NCBI GenBank assembly: GCA_017550405.1
Contig: JAFZPH010000048.1
Location: 49,359-113,358, forward strand
Reading direction: 5' to 3'
DNA length: 64,000 bases
Source of the DNA: Bacteroidales bacterium
GTDB lineage: Bacteria > Bacteroidota > Bacteroidia > Bacteroidales > P3
A program made the translations under genes and the position numbers. Shown piece by piece: positions 54,643 to 62,412 of the stretch; positions within the stretch are counted from its first letter, which is position 1; every line of letters starts with the position of its first letter. The notes under the pieces are model-generated. The model did not search any database. It was not told the origin of the DNA and saw only the letters and a program-made list of their open reading frames with translations.

Positions 54643-56514
54643 ATGGAAGACAATAAATTATTCAGCGAATTCCCTCCAGTCCCGACCGAAAAATGGGAAG
54701 AGGTCATCAATAAAGACCTCAAGGGCGCCGATTACGAAAAGAAACTGGTATGGAAGACCATCGAAGGTTTTAAGGTGAAACCCTACTACCGCGCCGAAGA
54801 CCTCGAAAACCTGGAATACCTGGAGAGCAACCCCGACCAGGCTCCTTTCACCCGTGGCAAACATGCCGACAATAACGTGTGGGACATCCGCCAAGACATC
54901 AAGGCCGACACCCTCGAGGCCGCCAACGCCTTGGCTCTCGAAGCCCTCAACCGCGGTGCCAATTCGTTAGGGCTCTGCGCCTGCAAGGTCGAAAACGTCG
55001 AGCAGATGCGCACCCTGCTGAAAGATATCCATCCCGAGGCCTGCAAAATCAACTTCACCTGCAGCAAGGACTTCCTCCACACCCTCAAACTCTTCCTCCA
55101 AGTGGTGGAAGAAGGTGGCTACGACCCCGCCAAAGTCTACGGAAGCTGCAACTTCGACATCTATGGCCGCGCACTCCTCCATGGCGACTACCGCAACGGC
55201 GAGCAGGGCGACTACCAAGAAGCTGTCGAACTGGTACGCTTTGCCAAAGAGCACCTGCCCAACTTCCGCGTCCTCGCCGTCAACGGACGCCACATCCATA
55301 ACGCAGGCTCCAGCATCGTGCAAGAGCTCGGCTTCACCCTTTCTGCCGCCAACGACCTCGTGGCCCACCTCACCGACTGCGGCCTCACTGTCGAGGAAGT
55401 GGCCAGCAATCTCGTCTTCAATTTCGCCACAGGCAGCACCTACTTCATGGAGATTGCCAAGATTCGTGCCGCCCGCATGCTGTGGAGCAAAATAATGGAG
55501 CAATACAAACCCCAGTGCGACAGCTGCCTCAAGGTGTTCATCAACGCCACCAGCTCGCTTTGGAACAAATCCATCTTCGACCCCTACGTCAACATGCTCC
55601 GCACCACCACCGAGACCATGTCCGCCGCCATCGCCGGTGCCGACAGCATCACCACCAATCCCTTCGACATCGCCTTCAAAGAGTCCGACAGTTTCGGCTA
55701 CCGCATTGGCCGCAACCAGCAGCTCCTCCTCAAGGAAGAGAGCTACATGGACAAGATTGTCGACCCCGCAGCCGGCAGCTACTATATCGAAAACCTCACC
55801 GACAGCATCGCCCAGTACGCCTGGCAGCTCTTCCTCGCTGTCGAGGAACAGGGCGGATTTGCCAAAGCCATTGCCTGTGGCTATGTGCAGGCCGAGGTGG
55901 AGAAAACAGCCGCTCAGCGCGACATGGACATCGCCACCCGTAAAACCACCATCCTGGGCACCAATCAATACCCCAACCTCCTCGAGAAGATGGGCGACAA
56001 GATAACCAAGGACACCTGCTGCTGCCACAAAGGCAACGGCTCCGACACCCCCATCAAACCCCTCCGCCAGTACCGCGGCGCCGAGGCTTTCGAAAAGCTG
56101 CGTCTCGCCACCGAGCGAAGCGGCATCCGTCCCAAAGTCTTCCTCCTCACCTACGGCAACCTCGCCATGCGCAAAGCCCGTTCGGGTTTCGCCACCAACT
56201 TCTTCGGTGTGGCTGGATACGAGATTATCGACAACCCCGGTTTCAAGACTGCTGATGAAGGCGTCAAAGCCGCCCTCGAGGCCAAGGCCGACATCGTGGT
56301 CCTCTGCTCCAGCGACGACGAGTATGCCGAGATTACCGAAGCCGCCTGCCAAGGCCTCAAAGGCAAGGTAAAGAGCATCGTGCTCGCCGGCTTCCCCAAA
56401 GAGATGGTCGACACCTACAAAGGCTACGGCATCGACGAATTCATCCACGTCAAGACCAACGTCCTTGAGTGCCTCACCAAGTTCCAACAAATCTTCGGCA
56501 TCGGGCAAGAGTGA
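54643..56514 (+). CDS. mutA: Methylmalonyl-CoA mutase small subunit
   Basis: Small, non-catalytic subunit of the B12-dependent mutase that interconverts succinyl-CoA and methylmalonyl-CoA in propionate metabolism. The 623-residue product has the TIM-barrel region (FSEFPPVPTEKWEEV, YYRAEDLENL, TGSTYFMEIAKIRAARMLW, VDPAAGSYYIE) and a C-terminal flavodoxin-like domain from about 490, in which the cobalamin-lower-axial DxHxxG motif is replaced (GYEIIDNPGF), as expected of MutA. The gene normally just after it, mutB, is absent; instead an LptF/G permease overlaps the stop by four bases. Start ATG 54643 follows its promoter; the frame to 54616 is not used. Confidence 0.93.
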   Translation: MEDNKLFSEFPPVPTEKWEEVINKDLKGADYEKKLVWKTIEGFKVKPYYRAEDLENLEYLESNPDQAPFTRGKHADNNVWDIRQDIKADTLEAANALALEALNRGANSLGLCACKVENVEQMRTLLKDIHPEACKINFTCSKDFLHTLKLFLQVVEEGGYDPAKVYGSCNFDIYGRALLHGDYRNGEQGDYQEAVELVRFAKEHLPNFRVLAVNGRHIHNAGSSIVQELGFTLSAANDLVAHLTDCGLTVEEVASNLVFNFATGSTYFMEIAKIRAARMLWSKIMEQYKPQCDSCLKVFINATSSLWNKSIFDPYVNMLRTTTETMSAAIAGADSITTNPFDIAFKESDSFGYRIGRNQQLLLKEESYMDKIVDPAAGSYYIENLTDSIAQYAWQLFLAVEEQGGFAKAIACGYVQAEVEKTAAQRDMDIATRKTTILGTNQYPNLLEKMGDKITKDTCCCHKGNGSDTPIKPLRQYRGAEAFEKLRLATERSGIRPKVFLLTYGNLAMRKARSGFATNFFGVAGYEIIDNPGFKTADEGVKAALEAKADIVVLCSSDDEYAEITEAACQGLKGKVKSIVLAGFPKEMVDTYKGYGIDEFIHVKTNVLECLTKFQQIFGIGQE

Positions 56515-57599
56515 AATCAGTGCCAAAACTTGACAGGTACATCCTACTGAAGTACCTGAAGACCTTCCTCATGGCGATGGCGCTCATCATAGTCATCGTC
56601 ATCACATTCGATGTATCGGAAAAACTCGACGACTTCCTCGGCGGCCATGCGCCGCTGGGGGAGATTGTTTTTCGCTACTACCTCAACTTCATCCCCGGCT
56701 TCGTCAACCTCTACAGCCCGCTCTTCATCTTCATCAGCGTCATCTTCTTCACCTCCAAGATGGCCGGCAACACCGAGATCATCGCCATCCTCGGCAGCGG
56801 CATCAGCTACCGCCGCCTCATGCGGCCCTACTTCTACGGCTCCGCCATTGTGGCACTGATTGTGCTGTTCTTCGGCAACTTCGTCATCCCCGTCAACAAC
56901 CGCAGCCTTGCCCAATTCGAAGGCGACTATATCCACACTCGCAAGCAGAACTACTTCAGCAACATCCACTTCCAGGCCAAGCAGGGCACACAGGTTTATG
57001 CCGAGAGCTTCGATGCCCAGACCCTCCGCGTCAACCAGTTCCACCGCGATGTTTACGACGACCAATACCAGTTGGTAGACCGCATCTCATGCTCCAGCAT
57101 CCAGTACGACACCCTCACCGGCAAATGGGACTGCCTCGACTTCGTCCACCGCACTATCGACGGCAACCGCGAACACCTTTCCCGCAGCGGGCAGTCGCAA
57201 CGCAACCTTGGCATCACCCCCGACGACTTCAACTGGGCCGACGACGACATCACCACCATGAACTCCGTGGAACTCTACCACTATATCGTCCGCGAAAAAA
57301 TGCGTGGTTCCACCACCGTCGTGGCTGCCAAAATCGAGCTCTACCAACGCCTCCTCAACCCCCTTGCCATCATCGTCATGACCTTCATCGGCCTCGGTGT
57401 CTCCAGCCGCAAGACCCGTGGCGGCATCGGTGTCCACCTCGCCGTGGGCATCACCCTCGCCTTCGGGTTCATCGTCTTCATGAAAGTATCCACCGTCTAC
57501 GCCATCTTCGGCACCCTCAACCCCTTTGTCGCCGTACTCCTGCCGCAGGCCTTCTTCGGTGTCATCGCCGCCGTGATGATACGCACCGCACCAAAATAA
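56511..57599 (+). CDS. LptF/LptG-family permease
   Basis: A 362-residue inner-membrane permease of the YjgP/YjgQ family that, with LptB and LptC, extracts LPS toward the outer membrane. N-terminal membrane segment LLKYLKTFLMAMALIIVIVIT is followed by ISVIFFTSKMAGNTEIIAILGSGISYRRLMRPY (family signature), a large periplasmic beta domain (about 120-260), and a C-terminal set of membrane helices. GTG 56511 overlaps the mutA TGA (GTGA); an internal GTG at 56520 is an alternative. Whether it is LptF or LptG cannot be decided. Confidence 0.88.
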   Translation: MKSVPKLDRYILLKYLKTFLMAMALIIVIVITFDVSEKLDDFLGGHAPLGEIVFRYYLNFIPGFVNLYSPLFIFISVIFFTSKMAGNTEIIAILGSGISYRRLMRPYFYGSAIVALIVLFFGNFVIPVNNRSLAQFEGDYIHTRKQNYFSNIHFQAKQGTQVYAESFDAQTLRVNQFHRDVYDDQYQLVDRISCSSIQYDTLTGKWDCLDFVHRTIDGNREHLSRSGQSQRNLGITPDDFNWADDDITTMNSVELYHYIVREKMRGSTTVVAAKIELYQRLLNPLAIIVMTFIGLGVSSRKTRGGIGVHLAVGITLAFGFIVFMKVSTVYAIFGTLNPFVAVLLPQAFFGVIAAVMIRTAPK

Positions 57600-57650
57600 A
57601 CAAATATAAAGACTAGGAAGGCTAGTACTACTAGTTAAAACCGAAACAAT

Positions 57651-58073
57651 ATGACCATCAAAGAGATAGAACAAACCATCATCGACGAATTCGCCTGTTT
57701 CGACGAATGGCTCGACAAATACGCCTACATCATTGACCTCGGCAAGCAATGCCCCGTCATCGACGAAAAGGACAAAACCGAGAGCAACCTCATCAAAGGG
57801 TGCCAAAGCCGTGTATGGCTAAGCTGCGAACACCGCGACGGCCGCCTCTGGTTCCGTGCCGACAGCGACGCCGTCATCACCAAAGGCATCATCACTCTCC
57901 TCATTCGTGCCCTCGACGGCCAGACCCCACAGGACATCCTCGCCGCCGACCTCGCTTTCATCGACCAGATAGGCCTCAAAGAGCACCTCTCCCCCACCCG
58001 CTCCAACGGCCTCACCTCCATGGTCAAACAGATGAAGCTCTACGCCCTCGCCTTCTCACAGAAACAATCCTAA
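57651..58073 (+). CDS. sufE: Cysteine desulfuration protein SufE
   Basis: Accepts sulfane sulfur from SufS for Fe-S cluster assembly. The 140-residue product has the SufE landmarks KQCPVIDE, KGCQSRVWL with the sulfur-accepting Cys near residue 52, and ITLLIRALDGQTPQDI. It is 13 bases upstream of the MIP18/SufT-like gene, making a small Fe-S assembly unit here; no sufBCD or sufS is in the window. Confidence 0.92.
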   Translation: MTIKEIEQTIIDEFACFDEWLDKYAYIIDLGKQCPVIDEKDKTESNLIKGCQSRVWLSCEHRDGRLWFRADSDAVITKGIITLLIRALDGQTPQDILAADLAFIDQIGLKEHLSPTRSNGLTSMVKQMKLYALAFSQKQS

Positions 58074-58086
58074 CACCCCATATCTT

Positions 58087-58404
58087 ATGCAACCCAACAA
58101 AGAAACCCTCCACGACGCCATCGTCAACTGTCTGCGCAACATCTACGACCCCGAGATTCCCGTCAACATCTACGACCTCGGCCTCATCTACAAGATAGAC
58201 ATCGACGACGACTTCAATGTCAAAATACTCATGACCATGACGGCACCCGACTGCCCCGAGGCCGAATACATGTTCCAAGAGGTCAAGCAGATGGTAGGAT
58301 ACATCCAAGGTATCAAATCCGTCGATGTCGACCTCACCTTCGACCCCCCTTGGGACTTCAACAACCTCAGCGACGAGGTGAAACTCGATCTCGGTCTCAT
58401 GTAG
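58087..58404 (+). CDS. MIP18/DUF59 metal-sulfur cluster assembly factor (SufT-like)
   Basis: A 105-residue single-domain protein of the MIP18/SufT family used in Fe-S protein maturation. It has the LRNIYDPEIPVNIYDLGLIYKI core, the Cys-containing MTMTAPDCPEAEYM, and the FDPPWDFNNLSDEVKLDLG C-terminus that is typical of the family. It follows sufE and precedes the OppC-like permease by 37 bases. Confidence 0.9.
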   Translation: MQPNKETLHDAIVNCLRNIYDPEIPVNIYDLGLIYKIDIDDDFNVKILMTMTAPDCPEAEYMFQEVKQMVGYIQGIKSVDVDLTFDPPWDFNNLSDEVKLDLGLM

Positions 58405-58441
58405 CCCTATCCCCTCCATCAAATCCATCCCCCTTATCCCC

Positions 58442-59578
58442 ATGACCCTCCAAACCCTGTTCAGCCGCGCCCACCGTCGCTTCCTCCGCCGGCAGGCTCC
58501 AACCCGCAGCACCTCGCTCAACGGCATGGCCTGGCAGCGTTTCCGCCGCAACGGCCTCTCCGTGGCAAGCCTTGTGGTCATCGGGCTCTTCACCCTCACC
58601 GCCCTGCTGGGCTACCTCATCACCCCCGACCCCACCCCTTACTGCAACCAGCAATACCTCGAGCTGGCCACCCTCAAGCCTTTCTCACGCATACAGTTCA
58701 CCTACGTCGACGACGGCCAGCCTCCCGTGCGGCAATCCTGGCTGCGCACCATGCTCAGCGGCCACCCACTCGACGCCACCGCCATACCCACCTACAGCGT
58801 CACCCCCGTAGGCGACAGTGTCGACATCGAAGCCTACACCGGCTCCGTGCCCAACAACGGCCCTGTACGCCGAGTGGCAGCCTCGCAGATAGTGCAACAA
58901 CGCACACGCACCTTCCCCTTCGGCACCGACGGCTACGGCCGCGACGTGCTCAGCATGATTGTTATCGGCAGCCGCGTCAGTCTCTCGGTAGGCTTTATCG
59001 CTGTGCTCATCGCCCTGCTCATAGGCATCACCCTCGGTGCCCTGGCCGCCTACTATGGCGGATGGGTCGACAACCTCATCACCTGGTTCATCAATGTCGT
59101 GTGGTCCATCCCCACCGTGCTGCTGGTCATCGCCATCACCTTTGCTCTGGGCAAGGGATTCTGGCAGGTGTTCATCGCCGTCGGCCTCACCATGTGGGTC
59201 GACATCGCCCGCGTGGTGCGCGGACAAGTCTACAGCATCAAGGAGAAAGAATACGTCGAAGCCGCACGCGCCCTCGGCATCAGCCCCTTCCGCACCATCT
59301 TCCGCCACATCCTGCCCAACATATCGGGTGCCGTCATTGTCGTAGCCGCCGCCAACTTCGCCAGCGCCATCCTCCTCGAGGCCGGCCTCAGCTTCCTTGG
59401 CATCGGTGTGCAGCCCCCCATGCCCTCGTGGGGTTCCATGGTCAAAGAGAACTACAGCTATATCCTGCTCGACAGCGCCTACCTTCCCCTCCTGCCCGGT
59501 GCAGCCATCATGCTCCTGGTCCTTGCATTCATGCTCCTTGGCAACGGCATCCGCGACGCCCTCGACATCAAAGACTGA
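58442..59578 (+). CDS. ABC transporter permease, OppC/DppC type
   Basis: A 378-residue inner-membrane permease resembling dipeptide/oligopeptide transporter subunits. An N-terminal helix (VASLVVIGLFTLTALLGYLI) and about 120 residues of periplasmic sequence are followed by the permease core with FGTDGYGRDVLSMIVIG, helices at about 175-360 and the EAA loop EYVEAARALGISPFRTIFRHILP. No partner permease, ATPase or binding protein is next to it; it lies 37 bases after the SufT-like gene and may be cotranscribed with it. Confidence 0.85.
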   Translation: MTLQTLFSRAHRRFLRRQAPTRSTSLNGMAWQRFRRNGLSVASLVVIGLFTLTALLGYLITPDPTPYCNQQYLELATLKPFSRIQFTYVDDGQPPVRQSWLRTMLSGHPLDATAIPTYSVTPVGDSVDIEAYTGSVPNNGPVRRVAASQIVQQRTRTFPFGTDGYGRDVLSMIVIGSRVSLSVGFIAVLIALLIGITLGALAAYYGGWVDNLITWFINVVWSIPTVLLVIAITFALGKGFWQVFIAVGLTMWVDIARVVRGQVYSIKEKEYVEAARALGISPFRTIFRHILPNISGAVIVVAAANFASAILLEAGLSFLGIGVQPPMPSWGSMVKENYSYILLDSAYLPLLPGAAIMLLVLAFMLLGNGIRDALDIKD

Positions 59579-59717
59579 CCACTCCTCCTGCACCGTCACT
59601 CCTTGCCTTCGACCATAACAACACAATACAACAAAAAGAACAAAGAGAATACGACCCCAAACCCGAAGCAACACACTTGTTGAATTCTAAAAAAACATAA
59701 AAAAGACAAAAAAAAAA

Positions 59718-59758
59718 ACTATTCAAAAAAAAAGTTGTATTTTTGCAACTTGAATAGT
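59718..59758 (+). promoter_or_regulatory. Promoter inside a dyad (operator candidate)
   Basis: ACTATTCAA (59718-59726), seven A, GTTG, then the -7 box TATTTTTG (59738-59745), then CAACTTGAATAGT (59746-59758). The right arm is the reverse complement of ACTATTCAAGTTG, so the -7 box is enclosed by a dyad interrupted only by the A-run. It drives the lipoprotein genes that follow. Confidence 0.6.
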
Positions 59759-59810
59759 AATAGCACATATTAACAAATCACATTATAAACAATTTAAAAT
59801 CAACACAGAA

Positions 59811-60668
59811 ATGAAGAACATTTTCAAACTGTTTAGCCTGATGCTGGTTGCAGGTACCGTAATGGTCAGCTGCGACAAACCCAACAACAACCCCACACAT
59901 CAGACCCCCAAGTACACCATCACCGTTAATGCCAACAACGATGCTTATGGTACAGTGACTGGCGGCGGCGTTTACGACTCTGCTGCTACCGCTACCCTCA
60001 CCGCCACCGCTAACGAGGGTTACAAATTCGTCAACTGGACTGATGGCAATGCCAACAATCCCCGCATTGTGACCGTTACCAGCAATGCCACCTACACCGC
60101 CAACTTCGAGGAAATCTCCGGTGTAAATGTTACTTTCGGCACTGCATCATGGGCTGCCCAGTATGTTAACGGCACTTATGACCGCAACACAGTGAACGTT
60201 GCCGCCGCTCAAACCAGTGCCAATGCCTATCCTATTGTCAACCTCTTCCTCACCTGGGGCCAAAACACCCCCACCACCGGCACATATACCGACTACCCCT
60301 CTATGGAGGTCTCTGGCCAAGACGTAAGCATCAGATTTGCACAAGAGTGTGCTTATTTATGGTATTATGAAAACGGCTCTTGGGATTTACAAGGCCAGAG
60401 TGGAGTTCTCCAAACCGGCGACTGGTGGGCCAAAAATCTGACCGTTAATGTCACTGGAATTGACCTCACTGCCATGACCTTCGATGCTGTTGTCAACGCT
60501 GCTATGGCACACGTCACTGAAATGGTTAACGAAAATGGTCAATTAACCACTATCGATTTCAACTCTGTAACTTCCAAAGACCTCACTGCCACCTACACCA
60601 AAGTGGGTCTTAGTGCCAGCAAAGGCAACCATAATACTGCCATGTCCGCTACTATCATGATGAAATAA
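59811..60668 (+). CDS. Lipoprotein with InlB B-repeat-like domain
   Basis: A 285-residue lipoprotein (signal MKNIFKLFSLMLVAGTVMVSC, lipidated Cys near residue 21). Residues about 38-100 match the divergent InlB B-repeat: YTITVNANNDAYGTVTGGG, TLTATANEGYKFVNW and FEEISGVNV-type ending. The rest (about 105-285) is an unrecognised beta-rich, Thr/Asn-rich domain ending SATIMMK. It is the first gene after the dyad promoter and is followed by a smaller lipoprotein gene after 24 bases. Surface exposure or periplasmic location is not settled. Confidence 0.75.
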   Translation: MKNIFKLFSLMLVAGTVMVSCDKPNNNPTHQTPKYTITVNANNDAYGTVTGGGVYDSAATATLTATANEGYKFVNWTDGNANNPRIVTVTSNATYTANFEEISGVNVTFGTASWAAQYVNGTYDRNTVNVAAAQTSANAYPIVNLFLTWGQNTPTTGTYTDYPSMEVSGQDVSIRFAQECAYLWYYENGSWDLQGQSGVLQTGDWWAKNLTVNVTGIDLTAMTFDAVVNAAMAHVTEMVNENGQLTTIDFNSVTSKDLTATYTKVGLSASKGNHNTAMSATIMMK

Positions 60669-60692
60669 CCAACACAAAAAACATATCCTATC

Positions 60693-61121
60693 ATGAAAAA
60701 AGCTGTTAAGTTATTATCATTGGCAGTGGTTGTGGCTGGTCTTACCGTTGCTTGCAACAATAACACTCCCGCCGAGGAGGTGATTGACACCATGCCTGTT
60801 ATCGACACCACTCCCGTTGAAGTAGTCGTTGACACCACTCCTGTCATCGATACTCCTGTTGTGGCTCCCGAACCCGCCAAAAAGGCTACCCCCAAGAAAA
60901 AGGCTGTAAAAAAAGAAGAACCTAAAACTGCGGTTCAAGTCGATGCCAGCAAAATGAACGTAAAGACTGCCGGCACTTCCATCACCATCAACAAGCAAGG
61001 CGGTGCCACCGTCAACACTAAGAATGGTGAAGCGAAAGTGGATGCCAGCAAAATGAATGCCAAAACCAATAGCGGTTCCGCCACTATTGGCGGCGGTGGT
61101 ATCACCATTAAAACCAACTAA
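60693..61121 (+). CDS. Small lipoprotein with Pro/Lys-rich spacer and 33-residue repeats
   Basis: A 142-residue lipoprotein (signal MKKAVKLLSLAVVVAGLTVAC, Cys near 21) that I do not recognise. The mature part has a Val/Asp/Thr/Pro-rich stretch (VIDTMPVIDTTPVEVV), a Lys-rich segment (KKATPKKKAVKKEEP) that could cross the cell wall, and two repeats beginning VDASKMN (DNA period 99 bases, starting near 60942 and 61041) that end in Gly-rich sequence. It sits after the InlB-repeat lipoprotein and before a strong terminator, as the second gene of that unit. Confidence 0.7.
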   Translation: MKKAVKLLSLAVVVAGLTVACNNNTPAEEVIDTMPVIDTTPVEVVVDTTPVIDTPVVAPEPAKKATPKKKAVKKEEPKTAVQVDASKMNVKTAGTSITINKQGGATVNTKNGEAKVDASKMNAKTNSGSATIGGGGITIKTN

Positions 61122-61140
61122 TTTTTTGGCAACTAAACAA

Positions 61141-61170
61141 AAGGAGTTTGGGCAAATACCCAAACTCCTT
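61141..61170 (+). terminator. Terminator after the two lipoprotein genes
   Basis: AAGGAGTTTGGG and CCCAAACTCCTT form a perfect 12-bp stem with loop CAAATA, followed by TTTCTTT. Confidence 0.88.
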
Positions 61171-61214
61171 TTTCTTTAAATGTCATTCCAAAATTAACCA
61201 ATTAGAACATTTTT

Positions 61215-61670
61215 ATGAAATATAGATTTACATTCGTAGCCTTGTCTTCAATACTGTTTTTTTTCTCCTGCAATCATGACCGGAAGGAAATACACGATGT
61301 AGCCATGGGTTATCTCAATGCCACAGGAAACTATCTTGTTGACGAAGCCATTCCCTTTGCAACAAAAGAGACTCGAGAAGTCACCATCCCTTTTATGCGT
61401 GACAAACTCATGCCACTTGTCGATTCGGCCTATATTGCCTCCGACACTCCAGCACATTTCGTCATCGACAGCATTACGGTGGAGACAGATACCGCGTGGG
61501 TATATTATACCAAGACCACCCCTATTAAGAATTTCTCCGACTGCATTCAAGTAATTAAAGAGAATGGCGACTGGCTCGTAAATGTAATACTTGATCTCCC
61601 GAAGATGCCATCCACCCACGAAACAATCACCCTTCAGGTTGCCCCCGATGCAAAAAAAAGTAAGATGTGA
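61215..61670 (+). CDS. Lipoprotein, DUF4878-like
   Basis: A 151-residue lipoprotein (lipobox FFFSC, Cys near residue 19). The body, starting KEIHDVAMGYLNATGNYLVDEAIPFAT and ending in a Lys-rich tail, has the length and helix-then-beta pattern of NTF2-like/DUF4878 proteins, which is why I give that name tentatively. It follows the terminator at 61141-61170, so it should have its own promoter, which I do not see clearly. It is convergent with the DUF4296 gene 11 bases away. Confidence 0.6.
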   Translation: MKYRFTFVALSSILFFFSCNHDRKEIHDVAMGYLNATGNYLVDEAIPFATKETREVTIPFMRDKLMPLVDSAYIASDTPAHFVIDSITVETDTAWVYYTKTTPIKNFSDCIQVIKENGDWLVNVILDLPKMPSTHETITLQVAPDAKKSKM

Positions 61671-61681
61671 ATTAAACAATG

Positions 61682-62041
61682 CTATTCCGTTGAGAGCTCT
61701 TCCAGCTGGCGGTCGAAACGCGCAAGAACGGTATCGTGGATACGTTGATAGATTTGGGGATGACGGGTGTACCAGTCAATGTTGCGCTCGAAATCCTCGC
61801 GGGTAAGGCCGTAGCCGGACAGCAGACTGTCGTAGGAGGCCAGTATCTCGGGGTACAGGGTGTCGTATTGGAAACTAGTCTCTATACCATAAAAACCCTC
61901 CAGAAGATAAGCCTCCTGCAGGAATTGGGCCATCGTTTCTTCATCCATGACATCGGACGGCCGCTTGTCGCCATGACAGCCCGAAGCAAGTGCCGCAACA
62001 ATGAAAAGTGCTGCCAAAAGTGTATATCTCAGTTGATTCAT
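61682..62041 (-). CDS. DUF4296 lipoprotein
   Basis: A 119-residue Bacteroidota lipoprotein of unknown function. From ATG 62041 it begins MNQLRYTLLAALFIVAALASGC (lipobox), followed by the DUF4296 pattern PSDVMDEETMAQFLQEAYLLEGFY, then YDSLLSGYGLTREDFERNIDWYTRHPQIY, which includes the strongly conserved hydrophobic helix pair. The frame continues to 62140 by translating two promoters (its own -7 box at 62070-62077 and the tRNA-Val promoter on the other strand), which is clearly not coding. Confidence 0.85.
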   Translation of the reverse strand: MNQLRYTLLAALFIVAALASGCHGDKRPSDVMDEETMAQFLQEAYLLEGFYGIETSFQYDTLYPEILASYDSLLSGYGLTREDFERNIDWYTRHPQIYQRIHDTVLARFDRQLEELSTE

Positions 62042-62069
62042 GATATGCTGTGTTGTGTCGATTGATTTG

Positions 62070-62077
62070 CAAAAATA
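62070..62077 (-). promoter_or_regulatory. -7 promoter box of the DUF4296 gene
   Basis: TATTTTTG followed by CAAATCAATC, about 28 bases before ATG 62041. Confidence 0.65.
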
Positions 62078-62106
62078 CATTTTTTTGTCTTCACGGCAAA
62101 AAAATA

Positions 62107-62137
62107 TTTGCCATGTCGCAAAAAGTTCGTATCTTTG
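62107..62137 (+). promoter_or_regulatory. Promoter of tRNA-Val
   Basis: -33 box TTTG (62107-62110) and -7 box TATCTTTG (62130-62137) with 19 bases between, nearly identical to the tRNA-Gln promoter. Confidence 0.75.
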
Positions 62138-62180
62138 CAAACGATTTCAAGCCCCTCGGGAGGCTGAGAAAACAAAACAA

Positions 62181-62255
62181 GGGAGTATAGCTCAGTCGGT
62201 TCAGAGCATCTGCCTTACAAGCAGAGGGTCATTGGTTCGAATCCAATTACTCCCA
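62181..62255 (+). tRNA. tRNA-Val (anticodon TAC)
   Basis: A complete cloverleaf: acceptor GGGAGTA / TACTCCC with discriminator A, D arm GCTCAGTCGGTTCAGAGC, anticodon stem CTGC/GCAG with loop CTTACAA giving anticodon TAC, and T arm TTGGTTCGAATCCAA. CCA is not encoded. Followed by a terminator. Confidence 0.95.
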
Positions 62256-62261
62256 CAAGCC

Positions 62262-62292
62262 AAGCAGCAGGAGGGTTCTTCTGCTGCTTTTT
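62262..62292 (+). terminator. Terminator of tRNA-Val
   Basis: AAGCAGCAG and CTGCTGCTT pair perfectly around a 10-base loop and are followed by TTTTT-type sequence. Confidence 0.8.
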
Positions 62293-62412
62293 GCTCATAC
62301 AGGGGCCAAAAAGACCGCACATCAAAGAAAAATCATAAATAACGTTAAAAAATTGCAGCATTTTGGACCTTGTGTGTCATAGGGGCAGAAAAACATAAAA
62401 AACTAAAATGTC

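Noticed and set aside
54967..56526. 519-codon minus-strand frame opposite mutA
   Set aside because: The true frame encodes mutA with all family motifs; the opposite strand is a shadow of high G+C third positions.
58685..59674. 329-codon minus-strand frame opposite the OppC-like permease
   Set aside because: Shadow; the sense frame has the EAA loop and membrane helices, the shadow is Glu/Asp/Gly-rich.
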